Positions 18,246 to 26,580 of a stretch of DNA of 64,000 nucleotides are shown piece after piece. The position numbers were made by a program, and so were the translations under genes. The notes under the pieces are model-generated. The model was not told the DNA's origin and ran no database searches. It was given only the letters and a program-made list of their open reading frames with translations. Every line of letters starts with the position of its first letter. The first letter of the stretch is position 1. The DNA is taken from NCBI RefSeq assembly GCF_001278805.1, contig NZ_CP012602.1, positions 1,467,001 through 1,531,000 of the forward strand. Direction: 5' to 3'. The stretch is from Bacillus sp. FJAT-18017 (GTDB lineage: Bacteria; Bacillota; Bacilli; Bacillales; Cytobacillaceae).

Positions 18246-18632
18246 ATGGAATTGAAGGATACCATGATTGAAGCGCTTGGCATAGAAATTACCTTGCTTA
18301 AAAAAGGCAGGGTTGAAGCAACGATGCCTGTAGATGGAAGGACACGCCAGCCTTTCGGTCTATTGCATGGCGGGGCATCTGTGGCTCTTGCGGAAACGGT
18401 GGCCAGTATCGGTGCGTACGAATTGGTCGACAAAGAATCTGAAGGAGTCGCTGGGCTCGAAATAAATGCGAACCATATTCGTGGCAAATCGGAAGGCGTC
18501 GTCAAAGCTGTAGCAACGGTCTTGCATCAGGGCAGGACAACGCAGGTGTGGGATATCAAAATAACGGATGAACAGGATAAATTGATTTGTGTTTCCAGAT
18601 GTACAATGGCGGTTCTCAAGCTTAAAAAATAA
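18246..18632 (+). CDS. yuxO: Hotdog-fold acyl-CoA thioesterase (YuxO, PaaI family)
   Basis: A 128-residue hotdog-fold thioesterase. LLHGGASVALAETVAS (about residues 39-54) holds the HGG loop and the catalytic Glu of the PaaI/YbdB/MenI group; NANHIRG and CVSRCTMAVL are typical later strands. Relatives hydrolyse 1,4-dihydroxy-2-naphthoyl-CoA in menaquinone synthesis or aromatic acyl-CoAs; which applies here is inferred only. ATG follows TAGGGG. Terminator follows. Confidence 0.88.
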   Translation: MELKDTMIEALGIEITLLKKGRVEATMPVDGRTRQPFGLLHGGASVALAETVASIGAYELVDKESEGVAGLEINANHIRGKSEGVVKAVATVLHQGRTTQVWDIKITDEQDKLICVSRCTMAVLKLKK

Positions 18633-18637
18633 GAAAC

Positions 18638-18667
18638 AGGGCAGCCGAGAATGCTGCCCCTTTTTTT
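18638..18667 (+). terminator. Intrinsic terminator after yuxO
   Basis: GGGCAGC / GCTGCCC stem with seven T. Confidence 0.88.
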
Positions 18668-18828
18668 GTGCATTTTTGTTCAGGCTTATTGTTAAAAAAT
18701 TTAAAAATTTCGTCTTCTTCCGTGCTATAATATAATTAATTATTTTTTAATATAGAGCACACGCACAATTATTTGTACAGGTTCCTTTATATAATGTAGT
18801 ACAAGGCGTGTAGGGAAGGAGGGACGAA

Positions 18829-19449
18829 GTGACAGCGAAAAAGCAGTATTTGTTTATTGATTTTGAATTTACCATGCCAGAGAGGAATGTAAGGTCCAGG
18901 GAGTTTTATCCAGAGATTATTGAAGCAGGCATTGTGGCTGTTGTAGATAACAAAATTCATTCCCAGTTTTCCGCCTATGTTGTGCCAGCGCGGTTCCCAA
19001 TCCTATCAGAACGTTGCAAATCATTCTTACATATTTCCCAGCAGCAAATTAACTCAGGGATACCATTTTCCGAGTTGGTCAAGCACTTTGAAGAACTGGG
19101 CCGGGGATACGACAACACAATCGTTACATGGGGAAACATGGACATGAAGGTGCTTCGGCAAAATTGCACCGCCTCAGGGCTGCCATTCCCGCTGAAGGGA
19201 CATGAAATTGATCTTTCGATGGAGTACAAACGGTTTTTTGGGGACCAAAACCAGACAGGGCTTTGGAAGGCTGTCCAGGAATATGGAAAGGAAGGGACAG
19301 GGAAGCATCACCGCGCCCTAGATGATGCGCTAACCACTTACAATATCTTTAAGCTTGTAGAAAAAGATAAGCGTTATCTTGGAAAGCCTAAGCCGACAAC
19401 AATTGGCGACAGGGTTGACTTTTCAAAGCTATTGAACGAATTCGCATAA
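18829..19449 (+). CDS. kapD: KapD, DEDDh 3'-5' exonuclease-like inhibitor of the KinA pathway
   Basis: A 206-residue DEDDh exonuclease-fold protein. FIDFEFTMP carries the first Asp/Glu, WGNMDMKVL the second Asp, and HHRALDDALTTYNIF the His and last Asp, so the catalytic set looks complete. KapD is known in B. subtilis as an inhibitor of KinA-dependent entry into sporulation; the exonuclease substrate is unclear. GTG 18829 follows GGGAAGGAGGGACG. It converges with kapB across a shared terminator. Confidence 0.9.
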   Translation: MTAKKQYLFIDFEFTMPERNVRSREFYPEIIEAGIVAVVDNKIHSQFSAYVVPARFPILSERCKSFLHISQQQINSGIPFSELVKHFEELGRGYDNTIVTWGNMDMKVLRQNCTASGLPFPLKGHEIDLSMEYKRFFGDQNQTGLWKAVQEYGKEGTGKHHRALDDALTTYNIFKLVEKDKRYLGKPKPTTIGDRVDFSKLLNEFA

Positions 19450-19483
19450 AAGGCCAAATCACTATCATGTGATTTGGCCTTTG
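19449..19483. terminator. Bidirectional terminator between kapD and kapB
   Basis: A 14-pair stem AAAGGCCAAATCAC / GTGATTTGGCCTTT with a short loop; both flanks suit termination. Confidence 0.88.
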
Positions 19484-19486
19484 TAT

Positions 19487-19888
19487 TTATTTAAAGTAGT
19501 CTTGCTCGAGAGCTTCAATATTCCGAAGGCTCATGTCGGCAAATGCGCTATCGTCACTTTCGAGTTCGGCCCTCATTTTCCCAAGTGCTTCTTTTAAGGA
19601 GACTTTATATTCCGGAACTTCGCCTTCATATTTCTTAACCATTTGTTTTGGGATGACTGCGCCTTCCCGGTATGAAAGTGCTCGCCTCTCATGGAAAAAG
19701 CCAACTTCTGCATCCTTTGGATGATGGAGGTCGCCCTGCAGAGGGTGCTTTAAAACGGCCAATACACGGACCAGCATCCCGGCAGGCCTTTCCTCTACGA
19801 ATTCCGCTATGTATTTTCCGGTCTTGTATATTCCCGTTACTATTTCTCCTTGATTAAATCCGGACAAGTGGATCAACTCCCATTTCAC
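19487..19888 (-). CDS. kapB: Kinase-associated lipoprotein KapB family
   Basis: A 133-residue protein of the KapB family, recognised by [31 protein letters not shown] and [16 protein letters not shown]. KapB in B. subtilis is needed for KinB sensor-kinase function and lies next to kinB. No kinB-like gene lies beside it here: the upstream neighbour is a divergent cyclophilin lipoprotein. The sequence has no lipobox despite the family name. GTG 19888 starts the protein; its ribosome binding site is weak, so the start is moderately certain. Confidence 0.88.
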   Translation of the reverse strand: MKWELIHLSGFNQGEIVTGIYKTGKYIAEFVEERPAGMLVRVLAVLKHPLQGDLHHPKDAEVGFFHERRALSYREGAVIPKQMVKKYEGEVPEYKVSLKEALGKMRAELESDDSAFADMSLRNIEALEQDYFK

Positions 19889-19986
19889 AAATTTGCATTT
19901 GCTATTATTATGAAGGAAGATTATTCAAAAACAAAGTGCAAAACATCAACAAATCAGGTAAATTAGAACAATGGAGGGATGCTAAT

Positions 19987-20742
19987 ATGAAAAAGAAATT
20001 TCTCACGTCTATATTCGGCGCTATGCTAATTCTATCTGCTTGCGGGACATCCGAGGACAATGCCGATAAGAATAACAACAATGGTAACGGTGGCAATACG
20101 AGCGAAGAAGCACCAAAGGAAAACAAGGCCCAGGAACAAGCAAAGGCTCCTGAAGGCGGTTATCCACAGCTATCGACAGAAGTTGCTGAAAATGAGCGGC
20201 TTGTCGAGATGGTGACCTCGATGGGAACAATCAAAATCAAACTGTTCCCCGACCTTGCACCAAAAACGGTTGACAACTTCATTAAACTGAGTGAAAAGAA
20301 TTATTATGATGGCGTTATATTCCACAGGGTCATCAAGGACTTCATGATTCAGGGCGGCGACCCCGACGGAACTGGCATGGGCGGAGAAAGCGCATTTGGA
20401 GCTCCATTTGAGGATGAATTTAATCAAAGTCTGATGAATTTCCGCGGCGCACTTTCAATGGCTAACTCTGGACCAAACACAAATGGCAGCCAGTTTTTCA
20501 TCGTTCAAAAAACCAAGCTTGACGATGGGATGGCGGATCAAATGAAACAGGCGGGTTATCCGGATGAAGCCATTAAAGGGTATGAAAAAGGCGGCACGCC
20601 ATGGCTTGACTTCAAGCATACTGTGTTTGGGCAGGTTGTTGAAGGAATGGATGTAGTCGACAAGATTGCTAATGTTGAAACAGGTGAAGCGGACAAGCCT
20701 GCCAAAGACGTTGTCATCAAAGATATTAAAATCGTAAAATAA
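19987..20742 (+). CDS. Cyclophilin-type peptidyl-prolyl isomerase lipoprotein
   Basis: A 251-residue lipoprotein. The signal peptide ends in a lipobox LSAC (Cys about residue 19), an Asn/Gly/Glu-rich linker follows (about 20-60), and a cyclophilin domain fills the rest with [35 protein letters not shown] and [12 protein letters not shown]. It should assist proline isomerisation in exported proteins on the outer face of the membrane. The domain has an insertion with a short acidic/basic stretch ([14 protein letters not shown]) common in Bacillus versions. ATG 19987 follows ATGGAGGGATG. Confidence 0.93.
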   Translation: MKKKFLTSIFGAMLILSACGTSEDNADKNNNNGNGGNTSEEAPKENKAQEQAKAPEGGYPQLSTEVAENERLVEMVTSMGTIKIKLFPDLAPKTVDNFIKLSEKNYYDGVIFHRVIKDFMIQGGDPDGTGMGGESAFGAPFEDEFNQSLMNFRGALSMANSGPNTNGSQFFIVQKTKLDDGMADQMKQAGYPDEAIKGYEKGGTPWLDFKHTVFGQVVEGMDVVDKIANVETGEADKPAKDVVIKDIKIVK

Positions 20743-20842
20743 TCTGCTTTAACAACGGCTCTTTGTGAAGCGTTTTTAAAGACTTATTTCCAAACGGGTA
20801 TGATATACTACAAATGTATTTTGCCGAGAGGAAGTAATCAAA

Positions 20843-21049
20843 ATGGAATCCTTGGTACTGTCGCTATTTCTCTATTTTCCGGAAGATAAATCCGAATACA
20901 TTCCAGCAGCCATCTCGTTTTTCTTTTTCTTTCTCGCCTGCGTCGCCACATTCTGGCTGATTCTACGCATTTCGAAAAAGGAAGCTAGCAAGGCGAAAGA
21001 GCTTGAGGAAAAGCTGCTTAAACAAGAACAATCGGGAGGAAACAGTTAA
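20843..21049 (+). CDS. Small single-pass membrane protein
   Basis: A 68-residue protein with a hydrophobic, Phe-rich helix at about residues 21-43 (AAISFFFFFLACVATFWLIL) and a charged, coiled-coil-like cytoplasmic tail (KEASKAKELEEKLLKQ). ATG follows GAGAGGAAGT. The terminator overlaps its last codons. No family was recognised. Confidence 0.65.
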   Translation: MESLVLSLFLYFPEDKSEYIPAAISFFFFFLACVATFWLILRISKKEASKAKELEEKLLKQEQSGGNS

Positions 21050-21066
21050 AACACTGTTTCCTTTTC
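21037..21066 (+). terminator. Intrinsic terminator overlapping the end of the small membrane protein gene
   Basis: GGAAACAGT / ACTGTTTCC stem with loop TAAAAC, which contains the stop codon, followed by TTTTCATTT. Confidence 0.85.
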
Positions 21067-21179
21067 ATTTTGTAGTAGTCGGTTTGGAGCTTCATTAATT
21101 GATTGGCCTTCATAATTACCGTGGAGAAAAAACGAATAATCAATCAGAATATGATACCGAAAAGCTCTGTTAGAGTTGT

Positions 21180-21385
21180 ATCGAGTACAATTTGGGTTTG
21201 TCTGCCTGACAAAATGTCCTTGAAAACCTATTTCGAGGACATTTTGAGTTTGTCTGCCTGACGAAATGTCCCTGAAAATTTATTTCGAGTACAATTTGAG
21301 CTCGGTTACCTACCAAAATGTCCCTGAAGATTCATTTGGTGGACATTTTGGGTTCAATCACTTACCGATTTGTCCTTGAGAAGTT
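21180..21385. repeat. 52-bp palindromic tandem array, family A, third site
   Basis: AAAATGTCC (or variants) starts lie at 21211, 21263, 21315 and 21367, exactly 52 apart. The clearest unit is AAAATGTCCTTGAAA, a six-base loop, then TTTCGAGGACATTTT. Between stems lie about 17 variable bases. It fills the space between convergent small genes at 20843 and 21564. Confidence 0.87.
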
Positions 21386-21411
21386 AGCCAATAAAAGGAC
21401 TTGTCCTTAAA

Positions 21412-21564
21412 TTAGTGGCTGTCCGGGTTTTGTTCTTTGAGTGTCGATTTTTCCTCTCTGCCTATTTCATTGCCGGTTGTGAATTCGTATGAGGCTTCCA
21501 CTCCGGAGTTTTTTGCCTTATTTCCTTTACGGACGCGGTATTGAGACAGGTTCCTGTAGACCAT
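21412..21564 (-). CDS. Small hydrophilic hypothetical protein
   Basis: A 50-residue open frame with a start codon, an AGAAAGGTTG binding site and a normal stop. The protein begins MVYRNLSQYRVRKGNKAKN and contains YEFTTGNEIGREE; it is rich in charged and polar residues with a pI near neutral, rather like small spore or YjfB/SASP-sized proteins, but no family was recognised. It lies between the third family A array and ppaC, divergent from ppaC. Confidence 0.55.
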   Translation of the reverse strand: MVYRNLSQYRVRKGNKAKNSGVEASYEFTTGNEIGREEKSTLKEQNPDSH

Positions 21565-21682
21565 TGTAATCAACCTTTCTATTGGTGATATCTTATTTTT
21601 CGCAGGAAAAGCTGTTGTAATTCGGTAATTTCCTGTTTTTTAACTGGGAGATTAGAAAATAAGAACAATAACTGATAAAATG

Positions 21683-21735
21683 AAAAAGTGAATCTTCCAT
21701 CAGTGGGGACCTTAATGCCCGTTAAGAGTGGGATA
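21683..21735. repeat. Fragment of dispersed hairpin repeat, family R2
   Basis: GTGAATCTTCCATCAGTGGG, CTTAATG and GGGATAAA resemble pieces of the R2 element at 33783-34024 in opposite orientation. It lies just before ppaC. The match is partial. Confidence 0.45.
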
Positions 21736-21776
21736 AACGCAAACTACACTTTATGTTTCAAGGAGAGAATTGTTGT

Positions 21777-22718
21777 ATGAATAAGATTCTTGTATTCGGC
21801 CACAAAAATCCTGATACGGATACGATTTGTTCCGCTATTGCTTATGCGGAGTTAAAACGGAAGCTTGGCGTTAATGCAGAAGCTGTCCGGCTGGGAGATA
21901 TTAATGGCGAAACTGCACATGCGCTCGCAACTTTTGGCGCAGAGGCACCACGCCTTGTTGAAAAAGTTGCCGGTGAGGCAGCGGGTGTCATTCTTGTTGA
22001 CCACAATGAAAGGCAGCAGAGTGCGGATGATATAAACGAAGTTAGCATTCTTGAAGTGATCGACCATCACCGGATCGCAAACTTTGAAACAAGTGACCCG
22101 CTCTATTATCGCGCAGAGCCTGTAGGCTGCACAGCAACGATCCTGAACAAGATTTATAAGGAAAAAGGAATTGAGATTGAGAAGGCAACTGCCGGACTGA
22201 TGCTGTCCGCGATCATTTCCGATTCACTTCTTTTTAAATCACCAACCTGTACCCAGGAAGATATTGATGCGGCTGCCGAGCTTGCAGAGATTGCCGGGGT
22301 TGACGCTAACGAATACGGGCTTGCCATGCTGAAAGCAGGAGCAGACCTTAGCGACAAAACGATTGCCCAATTGATTTCACTTGATGCGAAAGAATTCCAA
22401 ATGGGTTCAAGCAAGGTTGAAATTGCACAAGTGAATGCAGTCGATACAAACGATGTGATGAGCAAGAAGGCTGAGCTCGAGGATGCTATCACAGCTGTTG
22501 TTAATGAGAAGGGACTTGATTTGTTCCTGTTCGTTGTCACGGATATCCTGACAAATGATTCCGTTGGCCTTGCAATCGGACGTGAAGCTTCCGCGGTCGA
22601 GCAGGCTTACAATGTTGCTCTTGTTGATAACACCGCTGTACTGAAAGGCGTTGTTTCACGGAAAAAGCAAATCGTTCCGGTTCTAACAGAAACATTCCAA
22701 AAGCGCAATCAAAAATAA
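21777..22718 (+). CDS. ppaC: Manganese-dependent inorganic pyrophosphatase PpaC (family II)
   Basis: A 313-residue family II pyrophosphatase of the DHH superfamily that hydrolyses pyrophosphate in the cytoplasm. [15 protein letters not shown] is the N-terminal His-Asp metal motif, VDHNERQQ and IDHHRIANF supply further ligands (DHH), and the C-terminal DHHA2 domain ends with [10 protein letters not shown], the conserved SRKKQ substrate loop. ATG 21777 follows AAGGAGAG; the eight-codon upstream extension includes the binding site. Confidence 0.95.
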   Translation: MNKILVFGHKNPDTDTICSAIAYAELKRKLGVNAEAVRLGDINGETAHALATFGAEAPRLVEKVAGEAAGVILVDHNERQQSADDINEVSILEVIDHHRIANFETSDPLYYRAEPVGCTATILNKIYKEKGIEIEKATAGLMLSAIISDSLLFKSPTCTQEDIDAAAELAEIAGVDANEYGLAMLKAGADLSDKTIAQLISLDAKEFQMGSSKVEIAQVNAVDTNDVMSKKAELEDAITAVVNEKGLDLFLFVVTDILTNDSVGLAIGREASAVEQAYNVALVDNTAVLKGVVSRKKQIVPVLTETFQKRNQK

Positions 22719-22723
22719 AAGAA

Positions 22724-22763
22724 AAATGCCGTCCCGGGCTTTGGCCAGGGGCGGCATTTTTGT
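22724..22763 (+). terminator. Intrinsic terminator after ppaC
   Basis: ATGCCG-CCC / GGG-CGGCAT stem followed by TTTTTG. Confidence 0.85.
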
Positions 22764-22777
22764 GTGAAATTCCGGTT

Positions 22778-22897
22778 TGTCCTGAATAAATGAAAAACTG
22801 TCCCGATTCGTTTAAAACCTGTCCTTATTCTTTCAGAGAATGTCCTGATTAACGAAAATCTTGTCCTGATTATCAAAAAAACTGTCCGATAAAAAAA
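22778..22897. repeat. 21-bp phased tandem array (TGTCC units)
   Basis: TGTCC begins at 22778, 22799, 22820, 22841, 22862 and 22883, six times at exactly 21 bases. The remaining 16 bases of each unit diverge but stay AT-rich with a common GATT/AAA trend. The array closes with the reverse pentamer GGAC at 22898. It fills the convergent gap between the ppaC terminator and the patB terminator. Confidence 0.88.
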
Positions 22898-22924
22898 GGA
22901 CGGCAAACGATAACCGCCCCGTCC
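22897..22924 (-). terminator. Intrinsic terminator after patB
   Basis: On the minus strand a GGACGG...CCGTCC stem is followed by seven T. Confidence 0.75.
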
Positions 22925-22927
22925 CCA

Positions 22928-24088
22928 TTAGCCGAGTGCCTTTTTCAGTCTCTGCAGCCCATCTAAAAGAATGTCGCGGGGACAGCCGATATTCATGCGG
23001 ACAAAGCCTTCGCCACCTGTGCCGTATTTCGGGCCTGGCTCAAGGCCCAGTTTGCCCATTTCAACCAGCCGTCTCTGCAGTTCGTCATCCGTCAATCCTA
23101 GGTTCCGGAGATCAAGCCAGATTAAATAAGACGCATCAGGTTCGATCAATTTGACAGCAGGCAGTTCCTTACTAATAAACTCCCTTGCAACCCCTACATT
23201 TTCTTCAAGGTAAGCGGTTAATGCCTCAAGCCAGTCCCAGCCATGCAGATAAGCGGCTTCCATCGCTTTAATCCCGATGGCGTTCAAGGTGAAAAAGCCC
23301 TGGCGCTTTTGGAATGCCTGGAATTTCTCGCGTAAAACATCGTCGGAGATTATGACACCAGAAGTCTGCAGCCCAGCGAGATTGAAGGTTTTGCTCGGGG
23401 CTACACAAGTGATTGTCCGTGCTGCGATTTTGTCTCCCAGGCTAGCAATCGGGATATGCTTGTGGCTGCTAAACACAATATCCGAATGTATTTCGTCAGA
23501 TAAAATTAGGCAGTCATACTGAATGCAAAGCTCAGCGATCCTCGTAAGTTCTTCTCTCGTCCAAACCCGTCCGCCTGGATTGTGAGGATTGCAGAGCAGA
23601 AATAGCTTGCAGCCTTTTTTCAGAGATGCTTCAAAGCTGTCAAAATCAATTTCATACCGGCCATCCTTTAAAACGAGAGGAGATGCCTCAATGACTCGGC
23701 CGTTAAGTTCGGTCATATCAAAAAACGGCGTGTAAATTGGCGGCTGAACAAGGATCCTGTCACCCGGATCGGAAAATGATTGAATCGCCATACTGATTGA
23801 CGGAACAACACCGGGAGAAAATAAAATCCATGAAGGGCTGATCGTCCAGCCGTGCCTCCGTTCAAGCCAGCTGCTAATCGCTTCGTTTACAACCGGAGGC
23901 ACAAAGCTGTAGCCGAAGACACCGTGATCCACCCTGGTTTTAATTGCATCGAGTACCTGTTGTGGCGGATAGAAATCCATATCGGCGACCCACATCGGCA
24001 GGACATCAGAAGTCCCGTAAATCTCCTTCGTCATCTCCCATTTAACAGAACCTGTATTAAATCGATCTATTTTCTTATTAAAGTTCAT
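22928..24088 (-). CDS. patB: PatB/MalY-type PLP-dependent cystathionine beta-lyase / aminotransferase
   Basis: A 386-residue fold-type I PLP enzyme of the PatB/MalY group, which cleaves C-S bonds such as in cystathionine. VLPMWVADMDF near residues 29-39 is the group signature, LFLLCNPHNPGGRVW the PLP-contacting loop, LSDEIHSDIVF the Asp that bonds the pyridine nitrogen, and APSKTFNLAGLQ the lysine loop. FVRMNIGCPR near the end holds the carboxylate-binding Arg. It lies close to kapB as in B. subtilis. ATG follows GAGAGGAAATG. Confidence 0.92.
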   Translation of the reverse strand: MNFNKKIDRFNTGSVKWEMTKEIYGTSDVLPMWVADMDFYPPQQVLDAIKTRVDHGVFGYSFVPPVVNEAISSWLERRHGWTISPSWILFSPGVVPSISMAIQSFSDPGDRILVQPPIYTPFFDMTELNGRVIEASPLVLKDGRYEIDFDSFEASLKKGCKLFLLCNPHNPGGRVWTREELTRIAELCIQYDCLILSDEIHSDIVFSSHKHIPIASLGDKIAARTITCVAPSKTFNLAGLQTSGVIISDDVLREKFQAFQKRQGFFTLNAIGIKAMEAAYLHGWDWLEALTAYLEENVGVAREFISKELPAVKLIEPDASYLIWLDLRNLGLTDDELQRRLVEMGKLGLEPGPKYGTGGEGFVRMNIGCPRDILLDGLQRLKKALG

Positions 24089-24173
24089 ACTTCATTTCCT
24101 CTCTTTATACATTTTAACAACTCCGGAGCTATGGTAAGATAGTCAGGAAAACAATAAGAATGCAGGTGAAAGC

Positions 24174-24434
24174 ATGGAAACAGCAACATTAAACCTTCTG
24201 CTTGCAGATGAAGTGAATGATTGGGACCCTTTCCGCCTTGGTGGCGGGTTTTATGATACGGAAATTGCTGATATTGTTGCTGCTATCCACGAGTTGGATA
24301 GTGTAGCTGAGCTTGCAAGGCGAATCCAGGATATCTTTGAATTTTCATTCGAGGAAAAACTTCCGCTCGATGAATGCCGTAAAGCTGCCAGCAGGATGCT
24401 TGTGCTGAAGACTGATAGCTCCTGTGAGATCTAG
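24174..24434 (+). CDS. yugE: DUF1871 family protein (YugE)
   Basis: An 86-residue acidic helical protein of the DUF1871 family with VNDWDPFRLGG near residues 14-24, the YugE signature. Function unknown. It diverges from patB and converges with yugF, matching the yugE-yugF neighbourhood of B. subtilis. ATG follows GCAGGTGAAAG. Confidence 0.85.
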   Translation: METATLNLLLADEVNDWDPFRLGGGFYDTEIADIVAAIHELDSVAELARRIQDIFEFSFEEKLPLDECRKAASRMLVLKTDSSCEI

Positions 24435-24507
24435 ACTTCTCGCGGCCGCAATGCATTATGTTTAAAGGGCGTAGGCGCAAAGCATTTTTCAAAAAAACAA
24501 AAAGGCC

Positions 24508-25335
24508 TTAGCCGATAAAATTGTGCATCAGCTGATATACTTTCTCGGGCTCTTCTTCCATGATGAGGTGGCCAGTGTTTTCAAGGACGACCATCTCTGA
24601 GTTCTTCAGATCGCGTGTGAGCCGTTTGCCGACTGCGACGGGTGTAACGCGGTCGTGTTCTCCCCAGATGAGCAGGCAAGGGATGTCGAGCTGCTGGAGC
24701 GCTTCTGGAGGAAGGTCGCCTTCCCGGTCGTGGATGAACTTCCCTAATCCATGGAACATGTCCTTGTTTAAAAAAGGCAGCATATAGCCTCTGAGCATGT
24801 CCTCGTCAATGAGGGATTGGTCATGGACGACGAGTTTGAGATTGTCTTTAACGCCTCCTGAGCGGACGAGCCAGCGCTTGACGGCCAGATGGAATAAGGG
24901 CAGTTTACTCCCTATTGATAGAAGGCGGCCCGGCGGCTTTAGGTAGCCCGAACTGCATAGCAGGACAACTTTCTCGGCGATGCCGGGCTCAAGAGCTACC
25001 ATATTGAGTGAATATTGACCGCCCATTGAATGTCCGGCAAGGATTGGCTTTTTTATATCCAGCTCTTTGAGAAGCGCAATCAGAGTGGCAGCGATGTTTT
25101 TGTATGTAAACAGGAAGCTTTTTGCTTTGCCGCTTTTTCCAAAAGGAGGGACGTCGACTGTCAGAATGTTGTAGTCCTTTTTTAAAAGCGGCACGAGCTT
25201 TCGAAAGCAGAAAGTCGAGGCCAGAAAGCCATGGATGAGTACAACAGTCTTCGCTTCAGGGCGGCAGGGATGCCATTCGTAATACATATCAATTCCATTT
25301 ATCTTTTTTATGTTCGCGTCAGCAATTTGAGACAT
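24508..25335 (-). CDS. yugF: Alpha/beta hydrolase (YugF)
   Basis: A 275-residue alpha/beta hydrolase. VVLIHGFLAS is the oxyanion-hole HG motif, AGHSMGGQYS carries the nucleophilic Ser, LIWGEHDRVTPV the acid and ENTGHLIMEE the catalytic His. Substrate is unknown; esterase or C-C hydrolase activity fits the family. ATG 25335 follows AAAAGGAGGCC; a 16-codon upstream extension has no binding site. Confidence 0.9.
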   Translation of the reverse strand: MSQIADANIKKINGIDMYYEWHPCRPEAKTVVLIHGFLASTFCFRKLVPLLKKDYNILTVDVPPFGKSGKAKSFLFTYKNIAATLIALLKELDIKKPILAGHSMGGQYSLNMVALEPGIAEKVVLLCSSGYLKPPGRLLSIGSKLPLFHLAVKRWLVRSGGVKDNLKLVVHDQSLIDEDMLRGYMLPFLNKDMFHGLGKFIHDREGDLPPEALQQLDIPCLLIWGEHDRVTPVAVGKRLTRDLKNSEMVVLENTGHLIMEEEPEKVYQLMHNFIG

Positions 25336-25448
25336 GCCCGGCCTCCTTTTATGGTTTTTAATAAGTATATACCTTCTTAGCATACCCTTAAATCATTTAA
25401 GCTTTGCTTGCTTTTTAGGTGTCATGTAAAAAGTGACGGTGAGGAGGA

Positions 25449-25898
25449 ATGATTGTGCAAATTTTATGTCCAGGAGTTACTGGGTTTGAGCCGGCTCCTT
25501 CGGTTGACAGCGATGATTTCAAAAAAACTATGATGAGCATATATCGTTCAAGGGTAGTTGATTTTTCCCCATCTACTCCCGGAAGGAATTATCATATGTG
25601 CACGTTCATCACCGAAGAGGATAAGATTCGTATTTTGTTAAATGCGCGTTACCCTTTTCTAGCTTTTTCAAAAATAGATTCTCTTGAATTCATTGAGGGA
25701 TTGGATTTGGCCGGCATGCTTGGGGAGCATTATCGTATACTTGGCCAGGATGAACTATCTGTCCCTTTGCGGTTTAAAAATAAGGGGAAAAATTTCGCCA
25801 TAACTAATGAAAACACCCTTCATCAATCCGATCTACAACAAATAGCGTATTGGAAGCCAAGCACTGTTGGGGAAGTTGTGTTCAATAATTGGGATTAG
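25449..25898 (+). CDS. Hypothetical protein
   Basis: A 149-residue protein that I do not recognise. The N-terminal part includes CPGVTGFEPAPSVD and a basic patch (YRSRVVDF); the middle holds a long hydrophobic/acidic stretch (RILLNARYPFLAFSK). No signal peptide or membrane segment is seen, and composition suits a soluble protein. The binding site GAGGAGGA directly abuts ATG 25449, so GTG 25455, two codons on, may be the true start. A terminator follows. Confidence 0.65.
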   Translation: MIVQILCPGVTGFEPAPSVDSDDFKKTMMSIYRSRVVDFSPSTPGRNYHMCTFITEEDKIRILLNARYPFLAFSKIDSLEFIEGLDLAGMLGEHYRILGQDELSVPLRFKNKGKNFAITNENTLHQSDLQQIAYWKPSTVGEVVFNNWD

Positions 25899-25916
25899 TA
25901 TGATTTTATAAAAAAT

Positions 25917-25953
25917 AAACCGGCATGCCTTAGACGGGCCTGCCGGTTTTTTG
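25917..25953. terminator. Terminator between the hypothetical gene and the XRE regulator
   Basis: ACCGGCA / TGCCGGT stem with inner GCC/GGC pairs and six T; it lies between convergent genes. Confidence 0.85.
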
Positions 25954-25963
25954 TGATTTTGAA

Positions 25964-26281
25964 TTAGGATGAAATGGCTTTTTGATCGATAGCCTTTTGG
26001 AGAATCTGTCTGGCGTTTTCTTTGCCGAGTTCATTAATGAGCAGGTCGATTTCCTGGTCTAGAACAGAATGCTTGGCATGGTAGGTTGTTCCCAATAAAT
26101 CAGAAGGAGCAATATCCAGGACTGTACTGATTTTTAATACGGTTTGGACCTCTGGGATTTTTGCGCCAGCTTCATAGTTCTCGAGTGTCTGTACGCCAAT
26201 TCGAGCTTTTCTTGCAAGATCCTGTTTAGTCATATTCTGCATTTCACGGGCTTCTTGAATTTTTTTCCCTATCATGCTCAT
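25964..26281 (-). CDS. XRE-family HTH transcriptional regulator
   Basis: A 105-residue DNA-binding protein. The helix-turn-helix occupies about residues 7-62, with MTKQDLARKARIGVQTLENY as the recognition region and GAKIPEVQTVLKI following. A short C-terminal helical tail (IDLLINELGKENARQILQKA) may dimerise. Targets are unknown. ATG follows GGGAGGTAATAG. The AT-rich gap to yugI is about 300 bases. Confidence 0.88.
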   Translation of the reverse strand: MSMIGKKIQEAREMQNMTKQDLARKARIGVQTLENYEAGAKIPEVQTVLKISTVLDIAPSDLLGTTYHAKHSVLDQEIDLLINELGKENARQILQKAIDQKAISS

Positions 26282-26580
26282 TTCTATTACCTCCCTGGTA
26301 AAAGTAAGTAGTATCTTTATGACATTGAAAACTGAAGAAAGTTTAGGATTGGCAACGTAATATTATTGTATCATTTTTTAAGAGATAGTTTTTGTTGAAA
26401 TCTGAACAAAGTGTTACCATTCAGCAGTTTTTACGTAAAAAGGTGCGTTTATATTGCTCTTCTCAGTGGAATACGGGTAGTGATGGCATTCTATGGGCTT
26501 TGATTAAGTAAGCCTGTTGTGATATAATTTTATATTGCGTATAAATGGGATAAAATTAAGTCAAACCTAGGAGTGTTAGT

